Shown here: positions 7,099-15,393 of the stretch, piece after piece
How the letters are laid out: each line of letters starts with the position of its first letter
Position numbering within the stretch: position 1 is the stretch's first letter
Origin: Alistipes_A hominis
GTDB taxonomy: Bacteria; Bacteroidota; Bacteroidia; Bacteroidales; Rikenellaceae
Reading direction: 5' to 3'
Assembly (NCBI RefSeq): GCF_014288115.1
Contig: NZ_JACOOK010000002.1
Coordinates: forward strand, 186,001 to 250,000
Length of the DNA: 64,000 nt
Program-made: the position numbers and the translations under genes
The notes under the pieces: generated by a model
What the model was told of the DNA's origin: nothing
The model's database searches: none
The model's input: the letters and a program-made list of their open reading frames with translations, nothing else

Positions 7099-9510
7099 GT
7101 GAGTAGGATATTCCGGTCGGATTCGTTTGCAGAGGCGGCAAAAAGGCGGCTGCGGCTGCCGGTCGTCGTCGTTTGCGGCTGCTTGCTCGCAGCATGCAGC
7201 GCGACGCGGCACATTCCGTCCGGACAATACCTGCTGTCCAAAAGCGACGTCCGGATCGAACGGGAGAAACAACTGACGCGGGACGAACGGGCGACACGGA
7301 CGGAATTGGAACAATTCATCCGCCAGCATCCGACCAAACGTTTCCTGGGAACCAATTTCTATCTGTGGGCTTACAATTCGGCAGACCCGGACAAAACGAA
7401 CTGGTGGAACCGTTTCAAACGCCGCATCGGCAAGGAACCCGTGCTGCTCGACTCGACACTGACGGCCCGTTCGGCCGAAGGCATGAAAATTTACCTGAAC
7501 GGCAAAGGCTTCCTGGACGCTTCGACGGCATTTCGGGTCGACACTTCGGGCAAAAAAGCGAAAGTCACCTACCTCGCCCGGCAAGGCGAACCGTACCGGA
7601 TCGGCAGCATCCGATACGATTTCCGGGACCGGTCGCTGCAATCGATCATTTTCAGCGACACGATTTCGACGTTGCTGCATACGGGCGACATTTTCGATGC
7701 GAATACGCTGGACGACGAACGGGTACGGATCACTTCGTTCCTGAAAAACCGGGGATATTACAACTTCTCGATCAACAACATCAGTTATGTAGCCGACTCG
7801 ACGGCGGGCAACCGCACGGTCAACCTGACGATGGTCGTAAAACGTTACATGGCCGGATATACCGCCGAAGGCGAAGCGACGCTCGACGACAACCGAATTT
7901 ACCGCATCCGGAACATCTATATCTATCCGGATTACAACCCCTCGGCAGCCGTGTCGGATTCTCTTTACGAAAGCCGGCTCGACACGCTCGACTACAAAGG
8001 CCTGAAAATCGTTTACGACACCCGGTCGAAAGTGCGGGCGGAGATCCTGCGCCGGACGATCAGTCTCTACCCGAACTACCTGTATAATGCCGACGAAGTG
8101 AAACGGACTTACGAAAACATCATGCGGCTCGACTATTACAAAAGCGCCAGCATCCTCTTTTCGGAAGCGGAAGGCGATACGCTGCTGCGGGACAACCGGA
8201 TCACCTACATCGGGCAGTCGCAGGACTCCACCGGCGTCGGCGAAGCCTCGTACGGCACCGAACACTACCTGAACTGCACTATTTTCTGTACGCCTGCGCT
8301 GCGGCAGGGATACTCGCTGGAACTCGAAGGAACCACGTCGGCCGACTATTTCGGAATCGCCGCCACGGTGGGCTACCAGAACCGCAACCTGTTCCGCGGC
8401 GTCGAACTGTTCGACATCAAGGTGCGCGGAGGCTACGAATTCATGCGCGTCAAACAGAAGCGCAACTCGTTCGAATTAGGCGTATCGACCTCGTTTTCGT
8501 TTCCCCGTTTCATCACGCCGCTGCGAATCGACCGCTACAACCGAGCCTTCAATCCGCGAACGAAAGTAGAAGTCTCCTACAGCGTACAGCGCCGCCCGTA
8601 CTACCATCGTACGCTGGCCAGCGGCGTCTGGGGCTATACGTGGGGCAACGGCAAAAACAGCACCTTCGTCCTGCGGCCGGCGGACATCAGCGTGGTGAAA
8701 CTGCGGCAGATCGACACGGCTTTCCTCGAACAATTGCAGAATCCCTACCTGCGGAACAGCTACGAATCGCAGCTGATCGCCGGACTGTCCGGCTCGTATA
8801 TCTTCAACAACCAGAAGATCAACACCGAACGCAATTCGCTGGCGTTACGGTTCAATTTCGAAACGAACGGTAACCTGATCGACGGACTGAGCCACCTGTT
8901 CGGCCGTTCGTCGGGGGAAGAGTATTACAAACTGTTCGGTATCCGGTACGCCCAGTATTTCCGGTTCGATCTGAACCTGGCGCGAAAATTCGTATTGGGG
9001 CCGAAAACCAGTCTCGTATATCGCTTCTACGGCGGATGGGGATACGCTTACGGCAATTCGACATCCATCCCGTTCGAGCGGCTGTTCTACTGCGGCGGCA
9101 GCAACAGTATGCGCGGCTGGCTGGCCCGGACGCTCGGCCCGGGCAACGAAGTGCGCTGGGTCAGCGACTATCCCACCCAGTTGGGGAACTTCAAACTCGA
9201 AACGAATCTCGAAGCCCGTTTTCCAGTCTGGGGAATCTTGCAAGGCGCGCTCTTTTTCGATGTCGGCAACATCTGGTTCCTCGGACAGGGCGGCTACGGC
9301 GAAGAATCGCAGTTCAAAATCGACCGATTCTACAAACAACTGGGATTCAATACCGGACTCGGCGCGCGGTTCGATTTCAGTTTCTTCGTATTCCGGATCG
9401 ACTGGGGCATCAAACTGCACAACCCGAACGAAGCGGCCGGACAGCGCTGGATCCAGAACTTCCGGATGCAGAACACGACGCTGAATTTCGGCGTAGGCTA
9501 TCCTTTCTGA
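7099..9510 (+). CDS. BamA/TamA-family (Omp85) outer-membrane protein with lipoprotein signal
   Basis: About 803 residues with an N-terminal lipoprotein signal (LLAACS; lipidated Cys ~33), POTRA-like segments (~35-400) and a C-terminal 16-strand Omp85 barrel. The barrel carries the late signature FYCGGSNSMRGWLARTLGPG and ends in a beta-strand with terminal Phe (NTTLNFGVGYPF), as expected for an outer-membrane protein. Omp85 proteins insert or translocate envelope proteins; this lipid-anchored version is the common Bacteroidota form and is not the essential BamA. The start is inferred: GTG at 7099 lies 8 bp after the editing-protein stop and gives a compact signal peptide. Upstream in-frame sequence overlaps that gene, so it is rejected. 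Confidence 0.85.
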   Translation: MSRIFRSDSFAEAAKRRLRLPVVVVCGCLLAACSATRHIPSGQYLLSKSDVRIEREKQLTRDERATRTELEQFIRQHPTKRFLGTNFYLWAYNSADPDKTNWWNRFKRRIGKEPVLLDSTLTARSAEGMKIYLNGKGFLDASTAFRVDTSGKKAKVTYLARQGEPYRIGSIRYDFRDRSLQSIIFSDTISTLLHTGDIFDANTLDDERVRITSFLKNRGYYNFSINNISYVADSTAGNRTVNLTMVVKRYMAGYTAEGEATLDDNRIYRIRNIYIYPDYNPSAAVSDSLYESRLDTLDYKGLKIVYDTRSKVRAEILRRTISLYPNYLYNADEVKRTYENIMRLDYYKSASILFSEAEGDTLLRDNRITYIGQSQDSTGVGEASYGTEHYLNCTIFCTPALRQGYSLELEGTTSADYFGIAATVGYQNRNLFRGVELFDIKVRGGYEFMRVKQKRNSFELGVSTSFSFPRFITPLRIDRYNRAFNPRTKVEVSYSVQRRPYYHRTLASGVWGYTWGNGKNSTFVLRPADISVVKLRQIDTAFLEQLQNPYLRNSYESQLIAGLSGSYIFNNQKINTERNSLALRFNFETNGNLIDGLSHLFGRSSGEEYYKLFGIRYAQYFRFDLNLARKFVLGPKTSLVYRFYGGWGYAYGNSTSIPFERLFYCGGSNSMRGWLARTLGPGNEVRWVSDYPTQLGNFKLETNLEARFPVWGILQGALFFDVGNIWFLGQGGYGEESQFKIDRFYKQLGFNTGLGARFDFSFFVFRIDWGIKLHNPNEAAGQRWIQNFRMQNTTLNFGVGYPF

Positions 9511-9575
9511 CGACGACGGACGCCGAAAACGAACGCAACGCCGTACTATTCCGCAAAAGCGATACGCCGAAAACT

Positions 9576-9607
9576 TTTGGCAAATATCCGAAATGTTATT
9601 ACCTTTG
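9576..9607 (+). promoter_or_regulatory. metK promoter (Bacteroidota type)
   Basis: A -33 element TTTG at 9576-9579 and a perfect -7 box TACCTTTG at 9600-9607 are separated by 20 nt, the spacing expected of Bacteroidota sigma-ABfr promoters. The predicted transcription start, about 9613, lies just upstream of the riboswitch. Confidence 0.75.
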
Positions 9608-9623
9608 CCGCCGTTACTGAATT

Positions 9624-9670
9624 TGTGGAAAGATTTGGCCGCTTGCAACCACGGAAAAAAATGCTAAAAT
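9624..9670 (+). ncRNA. SAM-II (SAM-alpha) riboswitch candidate
   Basis: This matches the SAM-II pattern: P1 arms TGTGG (9624-9628) and CCACG (9649-9653) enclose a loop with GATTTGG and CTTGCAA. They are followed by an A-rich linker and the pseudoknot strand ATGCTAAAAT (9661-9670), which can pair with ATTT...GC in the loop. Loop GATTT, TTGCAA and the 3' GCTAAAA are the same blocks seen in characterised SAM-II RNAs. It lies in the metK leader, directly after a promoter, so high SAM should lower metK expression. Known SAM-II RNAs act on translation by hiding the ribosome site; here the start is 78 nt downstream, so the expression platform is not obvious. Confidence 0.72.
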
Positions 9671-9747
9671 AGTATTTGTGTTCATCTACAACAGCTGAGT
9701 TTTTCCCATTGTTTAAAAGTATTTTAAACCATTAAAAAATTTTAAAG

Positions 9748-11037
9748 ATGGGATTTTTATTTACCTCCGAATCGGTGTCCGAAGGACATCCCGACAAGGT
9801 TTCGGATCAAATTTCCGATGCAATCCTCGACGAATTTCTTCGTCACGATTCCAATTCGAAAGTAGCCTGCGAAACGCTCTGCACCACGGGGCTGGTCGTC
9901 GTGGCCGGTGAAGTCCGTTCGGAAGCGTACGTGGACGTACAAGACGTCGCGCGCCGCGTGATCAACCGGATCGGCTATACGAACGCCGATTACCGTTTCG
10001 ACGGCAATTCGTGCGGCGTGCTGTCGGCGATCCACGAACAGTCGCCCGATATCAACCAGGGCGTCGTACGCGAGACCGAAGAGGAGCAGGGCGCCGGCGA
10101 CCAGGGAATCATGTTCGGTTACGCCTGCTCGGAGACCAAGGAGCTGATGCCCGCCACGCTGATCCTGTCGCACGTAATCCTGAAGGAACTGGCCGCCATC
10201 CGCCGCGAAGGCAAGGTGATGACCTACCTGCGACCCGACGCCAAGAGCCAGGTTACGATCGAATACGGCGACGACAACAAACCGCAGCGCGTGCATACGA
10301 TCGTAGTATCGACCCAACACGACGAATTCATTACGGCCGCCGAAGCGGGCGGCGAAAAAGCCGCTGAAAAAGCGATGTGCGCCAAAATCCGCGAAGATGT
10401 CCAAAACATCCTGATTCCGCGCACCAAAGCCCGCCTGGAACGAGCCGGCGACTGCCTGGCCGAACTGATCGGCGACGACTACATCCTGCATGTGAATCCG
10501 ACCGGCAAATTCGTGATCGGCGGCCCGCACGGGGATACCGGAGTGACCGGCCGCAAAATCATCGTCGACAGCTACGGCGGACGCGGAGCCCACGGCGGCG
10601 GAGCATTCTCCGGCAAAGACAGTTCGAAGGTCGACCGCAGCGCAGCCTACGCCGCCCGGCACATCGCCAAAAACCTCGTAGCGGCCGGTATCGCCGACGA
10701 AGTGCTCGTACAACTGTCCTACGCGATCGGAATCGCACAACCGCTGAGCGTCTACGTCAACACGAACGGAACTTCGAAAGTGAAAATGACCGACGGGCAG
10801 ATCGCCGCGAAAATCAACGACTTGTTCGACCTGCGGCCTGCGGCCATCGTCCGCGAATTCGGACTCCGCAACCCGATCTTCGAAGCGACCGCTTCGTACG
10901 GACACTTCGGCAACCGTCCTTATACGCAAAAAGTAACCCTTTTCGAAAAAGGAAAAGAAGTGAGCAAAGAGATCGAATTTTTCGCATGGGAGAAACTGGA
11001 TGCCGTCGATAAACTGAAAAAAGCGTTCCGCTGCTAA
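9748..11037 (+). CDS. metK: S-adenosylmethionine synthetase
   Basis: Makes SAM from methionine and ATP in the cytoplasm. The 429-residue protein starts LFTSESVSEGHPDKVSDQISDA (ATP and Mg site), has the family signature GAGDQGIMFGYA near residue 115 and the second signature GGGAFSGKDSSKVDRSAAY near residue 290. Homologs are usually ~385-430 residues, so this is full length. It is a single-gene unit: its own promoter (9576-9607), a SAM-II-like leader (9624-9670) and a strong terminator (11092-11132). Confidence 0.97.
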   Translation: MGFLFTSESVSEGHPDKVSDQISDAILDEFLRHDSNSKVACETLCTTGLVVVAGEVRSEAYVDVQDVARRVINRIGYTNADYRFDGNSCGVLSAIHEQSPDINQGVVRETEEEQGAGDQGIMFGYACSETKELMPATLILSHVILKELAAIRREGKVMTYLRPDAKSQVTIEYGDDNKPQRVHTIVVSTQHDEFITAAEAGGEKAAEKAMCAKIREDVQNILIPRTKARLERAGDCLAELIGDDYILHVNPTGKFVIGGPHGDTGVTGRKIIVDSYGGRGAHGGGAFSGKDSSKVDRSAAYAARHIAKNLVAAGIADEVLVQLSYAIGIAQPLSVYVNTNGTSKVKMTDGQIAAKINDLFDLRPAAIVREFGLRNPIFEATASYGHFGNRPYTQKVTLFEKGKEVSKEIEFFAWEKLDAVDKLKKAFRC

Positions 11038-11091
11038 TCGCGGCGATCGACGACTGCATAGGAACAGCCGGTTTTCCGGACGTTTTCTTAT

Positions 11092-11132
11092 AAAAAGAGG
11101 AACGGGTCGATAATCGACCCGTTCCTCTTTTT
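11092..11132 (+). terminator. metK intrinsic terminator
   Basis: A 19-bp perfect inverted repeat (AAAAAGAGGAACGGGTCGA, loop TAA, reverse complement) ends in TTTTTT. It begins 54 nt after the metK stop. The A-tract on the left arm means it could also work for transcripts arriving from the right. Confidence 0.9.
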
Positions 11133-11501
11133 TATCGAAATAAGGCCCGGTCGGGGCAGCGGGCCTCGTTACTGCAACGCCTCTCCGCTCCCGGCGAACC
11201 ATCGCCGTCGAAATCTTTTGATTCAACGAACCGTACCGGAAGATTCACAGCATCCCGAACTACACGTAAGCCGGCCGCAAATCCGATAAAAAGAATAACG
11301 CGTCCTATAATTTTCAGATTTTAGGCGGTTTTCGAAGACAGCAGATTTTCCTTGGCGCCGGGAGTATGCTGAAAAACGGCGCCGACTATCCGGCAAAATA
11401 AACGGTTCCTGCCGCCCCCGCGGCTCGATCGATCCGGTCGCAAACGCCATCCCGACCGTCGATCGGTCGCAAGCCAAACGAGCGCCCGCCGCGGACAAGT
11501 C
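11133..11501. other. intergenic region without a supported gene
   Basis: About 370 bases between the metK terminator and the recO stop. A short AGGCCCG/CGGGCCT inverted repeat is present at 11143-11166. The open frames here (for example on minus at 11223-11498) translate into Cys/Arg/Ser-rich sequence without domain-like character, and I do not support them. No promoter or RNA gene was recognised. Confidence 0.6.
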
Positions 11502-12227
11502 TCAAAAAATCTCACGCAAAATCGACACCGACCGGACGGTACGGATAGCGTCCAGATGATAACCGAAAAACAGCAGCATCGACTCCATAAAAGCGGAACG
11601 CTGCGTCCGCGACAACGGCAGGCTACCGAGCCGGTCGGCTTCGCAATCCATCAGATCGCCGAGCAAGCCGGAACAGGAAGCGTCCATGCAGATCCGATGC
11701 GCCGGAACGGACGGCGTAAACACGCCGCCCCGGATATCGAAATAACCGTTCGGGATCGGCTCGTTGCCCGGATAGAATCCGAGGTAGGCGGAAAGTTGCA
11801 CGAGGAACCACAGGTGAAAATTGGAAATCCCTTCGGTCATCCGATCCAACTGCACGACCGACCGGCAGACGAAATCGAACAGCGGCTCGTTGGCCTCCGA
11901 CTCGCGGATCAATCGGTACAGCACCTCGGCCATAAACAGCGAAATGGTGCTCTTGCGGACGTCGAACGGCAGGCTCGAAAGCGGCGTCAGGCTACGCACC
12001 TCCTTCATGCGATGCATCCGCGCCTGCGGCTGCTCGATCCCTTCGAATTCGACCAGGAACATCGGCTGGAACAGCGCCGCCTTGTTGCCCCGCCCCCGGC
12101 TGCTGTGCACGCCCTGGATCATGTAATTCATCCGCCCGAACAAGTCGGTAAACAGGTAGGCGACCATCGAACTGTCGCCGTATTTGATCGTATGCAGCAC
12201 CACGCCGCGGGCTTTGTACGTACGCAT
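11502..12227 (-). CDS. recO: DNA repair protein RecO
   Basis: Mediator that loads RecA at gaps together with RecR, in RecF-pathway recombination. The 241-residue protein has the N-terminal OB-fold start YKARGVVLHTIKYGDSSMVAYLFTD-like region and the central helical region with LxxLSAYLGFYP (LVQLSAYLGFYPG), typical of the family. The zinc-finger cysteines of some RecO proteins are reduced to CMDASC. The start ATG (12225-12227) shares one base with the rdgB stop (TAATG), so translation is coupled to rdgB. Confidence 0.88.
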   Translation of the reverse strand: MRTYKARGVVLHTIKYGDSSMVAYLFTDLFGRMNYMIQGVHSSRGRGNKAALFQPMFLVEFEGIEQPQARMHRMKEVRSLTPLSSLPFDVRKSTISLFMAEVLYRLIRESEANEPLFDFVCRSVVQLDRMTEGISNFHLWFLVQLSAYLGFYPGNEPIPNGYFDIRGGVFTPSVPAHRICMDASCSGLLGDLMDCEADRLGSLPLSRTQRSAFMESMLLFFGYHLDAIRTVRSVSILREIF

Positions 12228-12805
12228 TATTTTGCTCCTGAAAGAAACGCCGCCAATTTTTCGACGGCGCGGCCGCGGTGACTGATCGCGTTTTTGGCTT
12301 CAGAATCCATCTCCGCGAACGTGACGTCGTAACCGTCCGGAACGAAAACCGGATCGTAACCGAATCCTCCCCCGCCGTGCGGCGTATCCGTGATCGTACC
12401 GTCGACCACCCCGTCGAACTGATATTCCTTTCCTCCGAAGATCAGCGCGATCACCGTGCGGAACCGGGCCTTTCGGTCGGCCTGTCCCGAAAGGTTTTCG
12501 AGCAGCAGCGCTACGTTGTCGGACGAATTTCTGCCATCCCCGGCATAACGGGCCGAACGAACCCCCGGCGCGCCGCCGAGCGCATCGACTTCCAGACCGG
12601 TATCGTCGGCGAAACAGTCCAGCCCGGTGCGGTCGTACAAGTAGCGGGCCTTCTGAAAAGCATTTCCCTCCAGAGTCGGCTGCTCTTCCGGTATATCCTC
12701 GGTAATACCCAGATCGCAAGGCGTTACCAACTGATAACCACTGCCGAGAATCTCCTGCGCTTCGGTCAGCTTATGACGGTTATTGGTAGCAAAAATAATT
12801 TTCAT
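12227..12805 (-). CDS. rdgB: non-canonical purine NTP pyrophosphatase (dITP/XTP)
   Basis: Removes ITP, dITP and XTP from the nucleotide pool by hydrolysis to the monophosphate. The 192-residue protein has the N-terminal FATNNRHKLTEA motif, LDCFADDTGLEVDALGGAPGVRSARYAG (metal and base pocket) and GFGYDPVFVPDG, with SHRGRAVEKL close to the end. All are hallmarks of the Ham1/RdgB family at usual length. It is upstream of recO with a 1-nt overlap, forming a small genome-maintenance operon. Confidence 0.95.
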   Translation of the reverse strand: MKIIFATNNRHKLTEAQEILGSGYQLVTPCDLGITEDIPEEQPTLEGNAFQKARYLYDRTGLDCFADDTGLEVDALGGAPGVRSARYAGDGRNSSDNVALLLENLSGQADRKARFRTVIALIFGGKEYQFDGVVDGTITDTPHGGGGFGYDPVFVPDGYDVTFAEMDSEAKNAISHRGRAVEKLAAFLSGAK

Positions 12806-12823
12806 AGCTTTTAAAAATACAAA

Positions 12824-13660
12824 TTACTTTTTATAGAATTTGCTCAACTTGTGGTCGGCTTCGATCTTGTCGATGATCGTCCTGACGAGACAGTCGATCT
12901 CCTTATCGGGACTGTAATCGGCAGCGCAGATATAGCTGACGCGGTTATCGCGGATCAGTTCCATCATCTCCATGCGTTTCTGGCGCGAACGGGGATTGTA
13001 GACGGCGATCGAATGTCCTCCCTGCTGTTTGACCAGTTTCATACACGGAATATCGGTCGTCCCGTCGCCGAAATAAATCATGTGACGGAACTGCACCGGA
13101 CGCTGCTCCTCCTCGATATACTCGTTGATCCGCCGGCTGTCGTACACGCTTTCGATCCCTTTGTTGATCTTGAAGATGAACTGCGTTTTATTGGTGTAGT
13201 TGACCGCCACGGCCGGCCAGTAAGCCACGCCGTCGATATCGTAAAGGAACGAACAGGCGTAAATCTTCCGGAATTCCTTGGCGATCGGCGTCCCTTCGAT
13301 CATCTCGCGCAGGCCCGACGAATTGATGTAATGCTGCAGTTGGATGCCGCGTTCGGCGGCATAGGCGTTGATCCGCGGGAACCACTCGCGAACGCCCTCG
13401 TACAGTTCGATATTCTGTCCCGACCGGGCGAACGACTCGCGACGCAGCGAAATGCCGGAACTCTTGGCTTCGTGCAGCATCCGGTACATATAGGCGAGGA
13501 TCGGGTCGCCGTCCTGTTCGCGGGCGGTTTCATTGCTCTCCTCCCAGAACTCGCGGTTGCTTTTGCCGATCGCCGGAATAAAGTCGTACTCCTGCATGTT
13601 GCCCGGCGAAAGCGTGCCGTCGAAATCGTAGATCAGCGCTACGGTCAGTTTCTTTGCCAT
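12824..13660 (-). CDS. HAD-superfamily phosphatase
   Basis: A 278-residue soluble HAD hydrolase. Motif I is IYDFDGTLSPG near residue 13 (nucleophile and acid Asp), motif II appears around HYINSSG, and motif IV is YFGDGTTDIPCMKLV near residue 200. The large insertion between motifs I and II (~30-120) is a helical cap like those of phosphoserine-phosphatase-type enzymes. Substrate unknown. I chose ATG 13660 (MAKKLTVALIYDFDGT) over the upstream extension, because the extension is hydrophobic noise and a -7-like TATCTTTA lies about 25 nt upstream of this ATG. It ends 18 bp before rdgB. Confidence 0.82.
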   Translation of the reverse strand: MAKKLTVALIYDFDGTLSPGNMQEYDFIPAIGKSNREFWEESNETAREQDGDPILAYMYRMLHEAKSSGISLRRESFARSGQNIELYEGVREWFPRINAYAAERGIQLQHYINSSGLREMIEGTPIAKEFRKIYACSFLYDIDGVAYWPAVAVNYTNKTQFIFKINKGIESVYDSRRINEYIEEEQRPVQFRHMIYFGDGTTDIPCMKLVKQQGGHSIAVYNPRSRQKRMEMMELIRDNRVSYICAADYSPDKEIDCLVRTIIDKIEADHKLSKFYKK

Positions 13661-13711
13661 AATCGAAGTAATTGATGCCCTAAAGATATAAAAAACGGGA
13701 ATAAACGACAA

Positions 13712-14269
13712 TCACCGTCGCGTAGTCTTCCGTCGCGCACGGATGCGGCGGCAGATTTTCGTCCCCCGGTTCCGCAGCGCCGGACCGTCGTCGCGCATTA
13801 GCCAACAGATCGTATCGTAAAGCTGCTCTTCGACCCACGGCAATTCTGCCGACAGGCTGTCGAGTATCTCCATCGACCACACTTTTACGGCCGGACGCAC
13901 CGACGGGTCGATCAGCCGGTCGAACGTCGCTTCGGCAACCTGTTGACGCTGACTGTCGGTCAGTTCGATCCGCCTCCGGTCGAGCAGCCACGCCATCATC
14001 TTCGAATAATGACGGCACGCGCTCGGATTGACGATCGCAAGGTAATTCCGGACGAAATGCCCGATATGCCGCCCGAACGCCTCCGGCGCGATAAAAAACG
14101 CCCTTTCCAACGCATACGAAGCATGAAACGCGACGGCCGGATCGCGGTCGAGTCCGAGGTTCAGCGCGAACCCGAAAAGATCGTTTTCCGCAATCAATTT
14201 CCCGTAACGCCCGGCAAACCCTTTGGTAAAATTGCCTTTCAGTTCGGCGGCCAGTTCCTTTTCGGTCAT
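13712..14269 (-). CDS. hypothetical protein, helical-repeat (HEAT-like) character
   Basis: A 185-residue soluble protein rich in amphipathic helices. Runs such as DPAVAFHASYALERAFF, RHYSKMMAWLLDRRRIEL and RPAVKVWSMEILDSL look like HEAT/ARM-type repeats. The C-terminus is strongly basic (RRIRARRKTTRR). No catalytic motif, signal peptide or membrane helix is visible. It begins just after the ilvE terminator and ends 51 bp before the HAD start. Similar proteins of this size occur in Bacteroidales, from memory, but I do not know a function. Confidence 0.7.
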   Translation of the reverse strand: MTEKELAAELKGNFTKGFAGRYGKLIAENDLFGFALNLGLDRDPAVAFHASYALERAFFIAPEAFGRHIGHFVRNYLAIVNPSACRHYSKMMAWLLDRRRIELTDSQRQQVAEATFDRLIDPSVRPAVKVWSMEILDSLSAELPWVEEQLYDTICWLMRDDGPALRNRGTKICRRIRARRKTTRR

Positions 14270-14280
14270 CGTACCCGGAT

Positions 14281-14315
14281 TAAAAACTGCGGAGCGGGAT
14301 TCCCCGTCCGCAGTT
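14281..14315 (-). terminator. intrinsic terminator after ilvE
   Basis: Minus-strand AACTGCGGA and TCCGCAGTT form a perfect 9-bp stem (14307-14315 with 14285-14293) followed by TTTAAT. It separates ilvE from the downstream hypothetical gene, whose ATG lies about 12 nt beyond. Confidence 0.75.
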
Positions 14316-14338
14316 CCCTGTTTTTCAAAAACGAATCC

Positions 14339-15349
14339 TTACAACGCAGCCATCCACCCGTACGTATCGGGTTCCTCGGCATACTGGATCGCACGCAGTC
14401 GGTGGTACAACTTTTCGCTCCATTTGCCCGGCTTGCCGTCGTTGTAAACGAAAGTATGTCCGGTCTGCGGATCGTAAATGCTGCCGATCGGTGACAGAAC
14501 GGCCGCCGTACCGCACGATCCGGCCTCGTCGAACGTCCCGAGCTCGTCGTAATCGACCGGACGCTGTTCGACTTTCAGCCCCATCTCCGCGGCCAGCGTC
14601 ATCAAACTCATGTTCGTGATCGACGGCAGCACCGAATGGGATTTGGGCGTAATGTAAACGCCGTCGCGGATGCCGAAAAAGTTGGCCGCGCCGCATTCGT
14701 CGATGTGCTTTTTCTCCTTTGCATCCAGATACAGCACGCTCGGATATCCTTTTTCATGCCCGATCTCGGCCGAAGTCAGGCTCGCCGCGTAGTTCCCGCC
14801 GGCCTTCACGTGCCCCGTTCCGAGCGGAGCGGCGCGATCGTGGTCGCGGTCGATCAACACCTTGATCGGATTGAACCCTTCCTTATAGTAAGGACCTACC
14901 GGAGTAACGAAAACGATCAGCAGGTATTCCCCGGCGGGCTTTACGCCGACCTGCGGGCCGGTGCCGAACAGCACGGGGCGGATATACAGCGAAGCGCCCG
15001 TCCCGTAGGGAGGGACGAAACGTTCGTTGGCCTTAACCACCCGCTTCATCATATCGACGAACATATCGACCGGCGGCAGAGCCATTTTCAGGTATTCGGC
15101 CGAGGAGCGCATCCGTTTGGCATTCTCTTCGGGACGGAAGATACGGATCACGCCGTCGGCGCCGCGAAATGCTTTCTGTCCTTCGAAAGCCTCCTGCCCG
15201 TAGTGCAGGCAGGTCGCGGCCATATGCATCGTGACCGTTTCGTCAGTTGTCAGTTCGGGCGTTGTCCAGGCTCCGTCGCGGAAATAACTCCGTATGTTAT
15301 AGTCTGTTTTGATGTACCCAAAAGATAGGTTTTTCCAATCTAAGTCCAT
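14339..15349 (-). CDS. ilvE: branched-chain amino-acid aminotransferase
   Basis: PLP fold-type IV aminotransferase for Leu, Ile and Val. The 336-residue protein has LHYGQEAFEGQKAFRG in the N-domain, LYIRPVLFGTG, and the PLP-lysine region GHVKAGGNYAASL near residue 190. The C-domain has ECGAANFFGIRDG and GTAAVLSPIG, the usual cofactor-phosphate loops. I chose ATG 15349 (MDLDWKNLSFGYI) because the next in-frame start upstream is a TTG six codons earlier. It lies 44 bp after the metG stop and has its own terminator. Confidence 0.94.
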   Translation of the reverse strand: MDLDWKNLSFGYIKTDYNIRSYFRDGAWTTPELTTDETVTMHMAATCLHYGQEAFEGQKAFRGADGVIRIFRPEENAKRMRSSAEYLKMALPPVDMFVDMMKRVVKANERFVPPYGTGASLYIRPVLFGTGPQVGVKPAGEYLLIVFVTPVGPYYKEGFNPIKVLIDRDHDRAAPLGTGHVKAGGNYAASLTSAEIGHEKGYPSVLYLDAKEKKHIDECGAANFFGIRDGVYITPKSHSVLPSITNMSLMTLAAEMGLKVEQRPVDYDELGTFDEAGSCGTAAVLSPIGSIYDPQTGHTFVYNDGKPGKWSEKLYHRLRAIQYAEEPDTYGWMAAL

Positions 15350-15393
15350 AACTCTATTTTTATTCAATCGTCACAAATCCGTTTTTATTCCCG

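Noticed and set aside
9757..11226. 489-residue minus frame opposite metK
   Set aside because: Antisense of metK; no signal, no start context.
11223..11498. 91-residue minus ORF in the gap after metK
   Set aside because: Cys/Ser/Arg-rich with no family character; likely chance.
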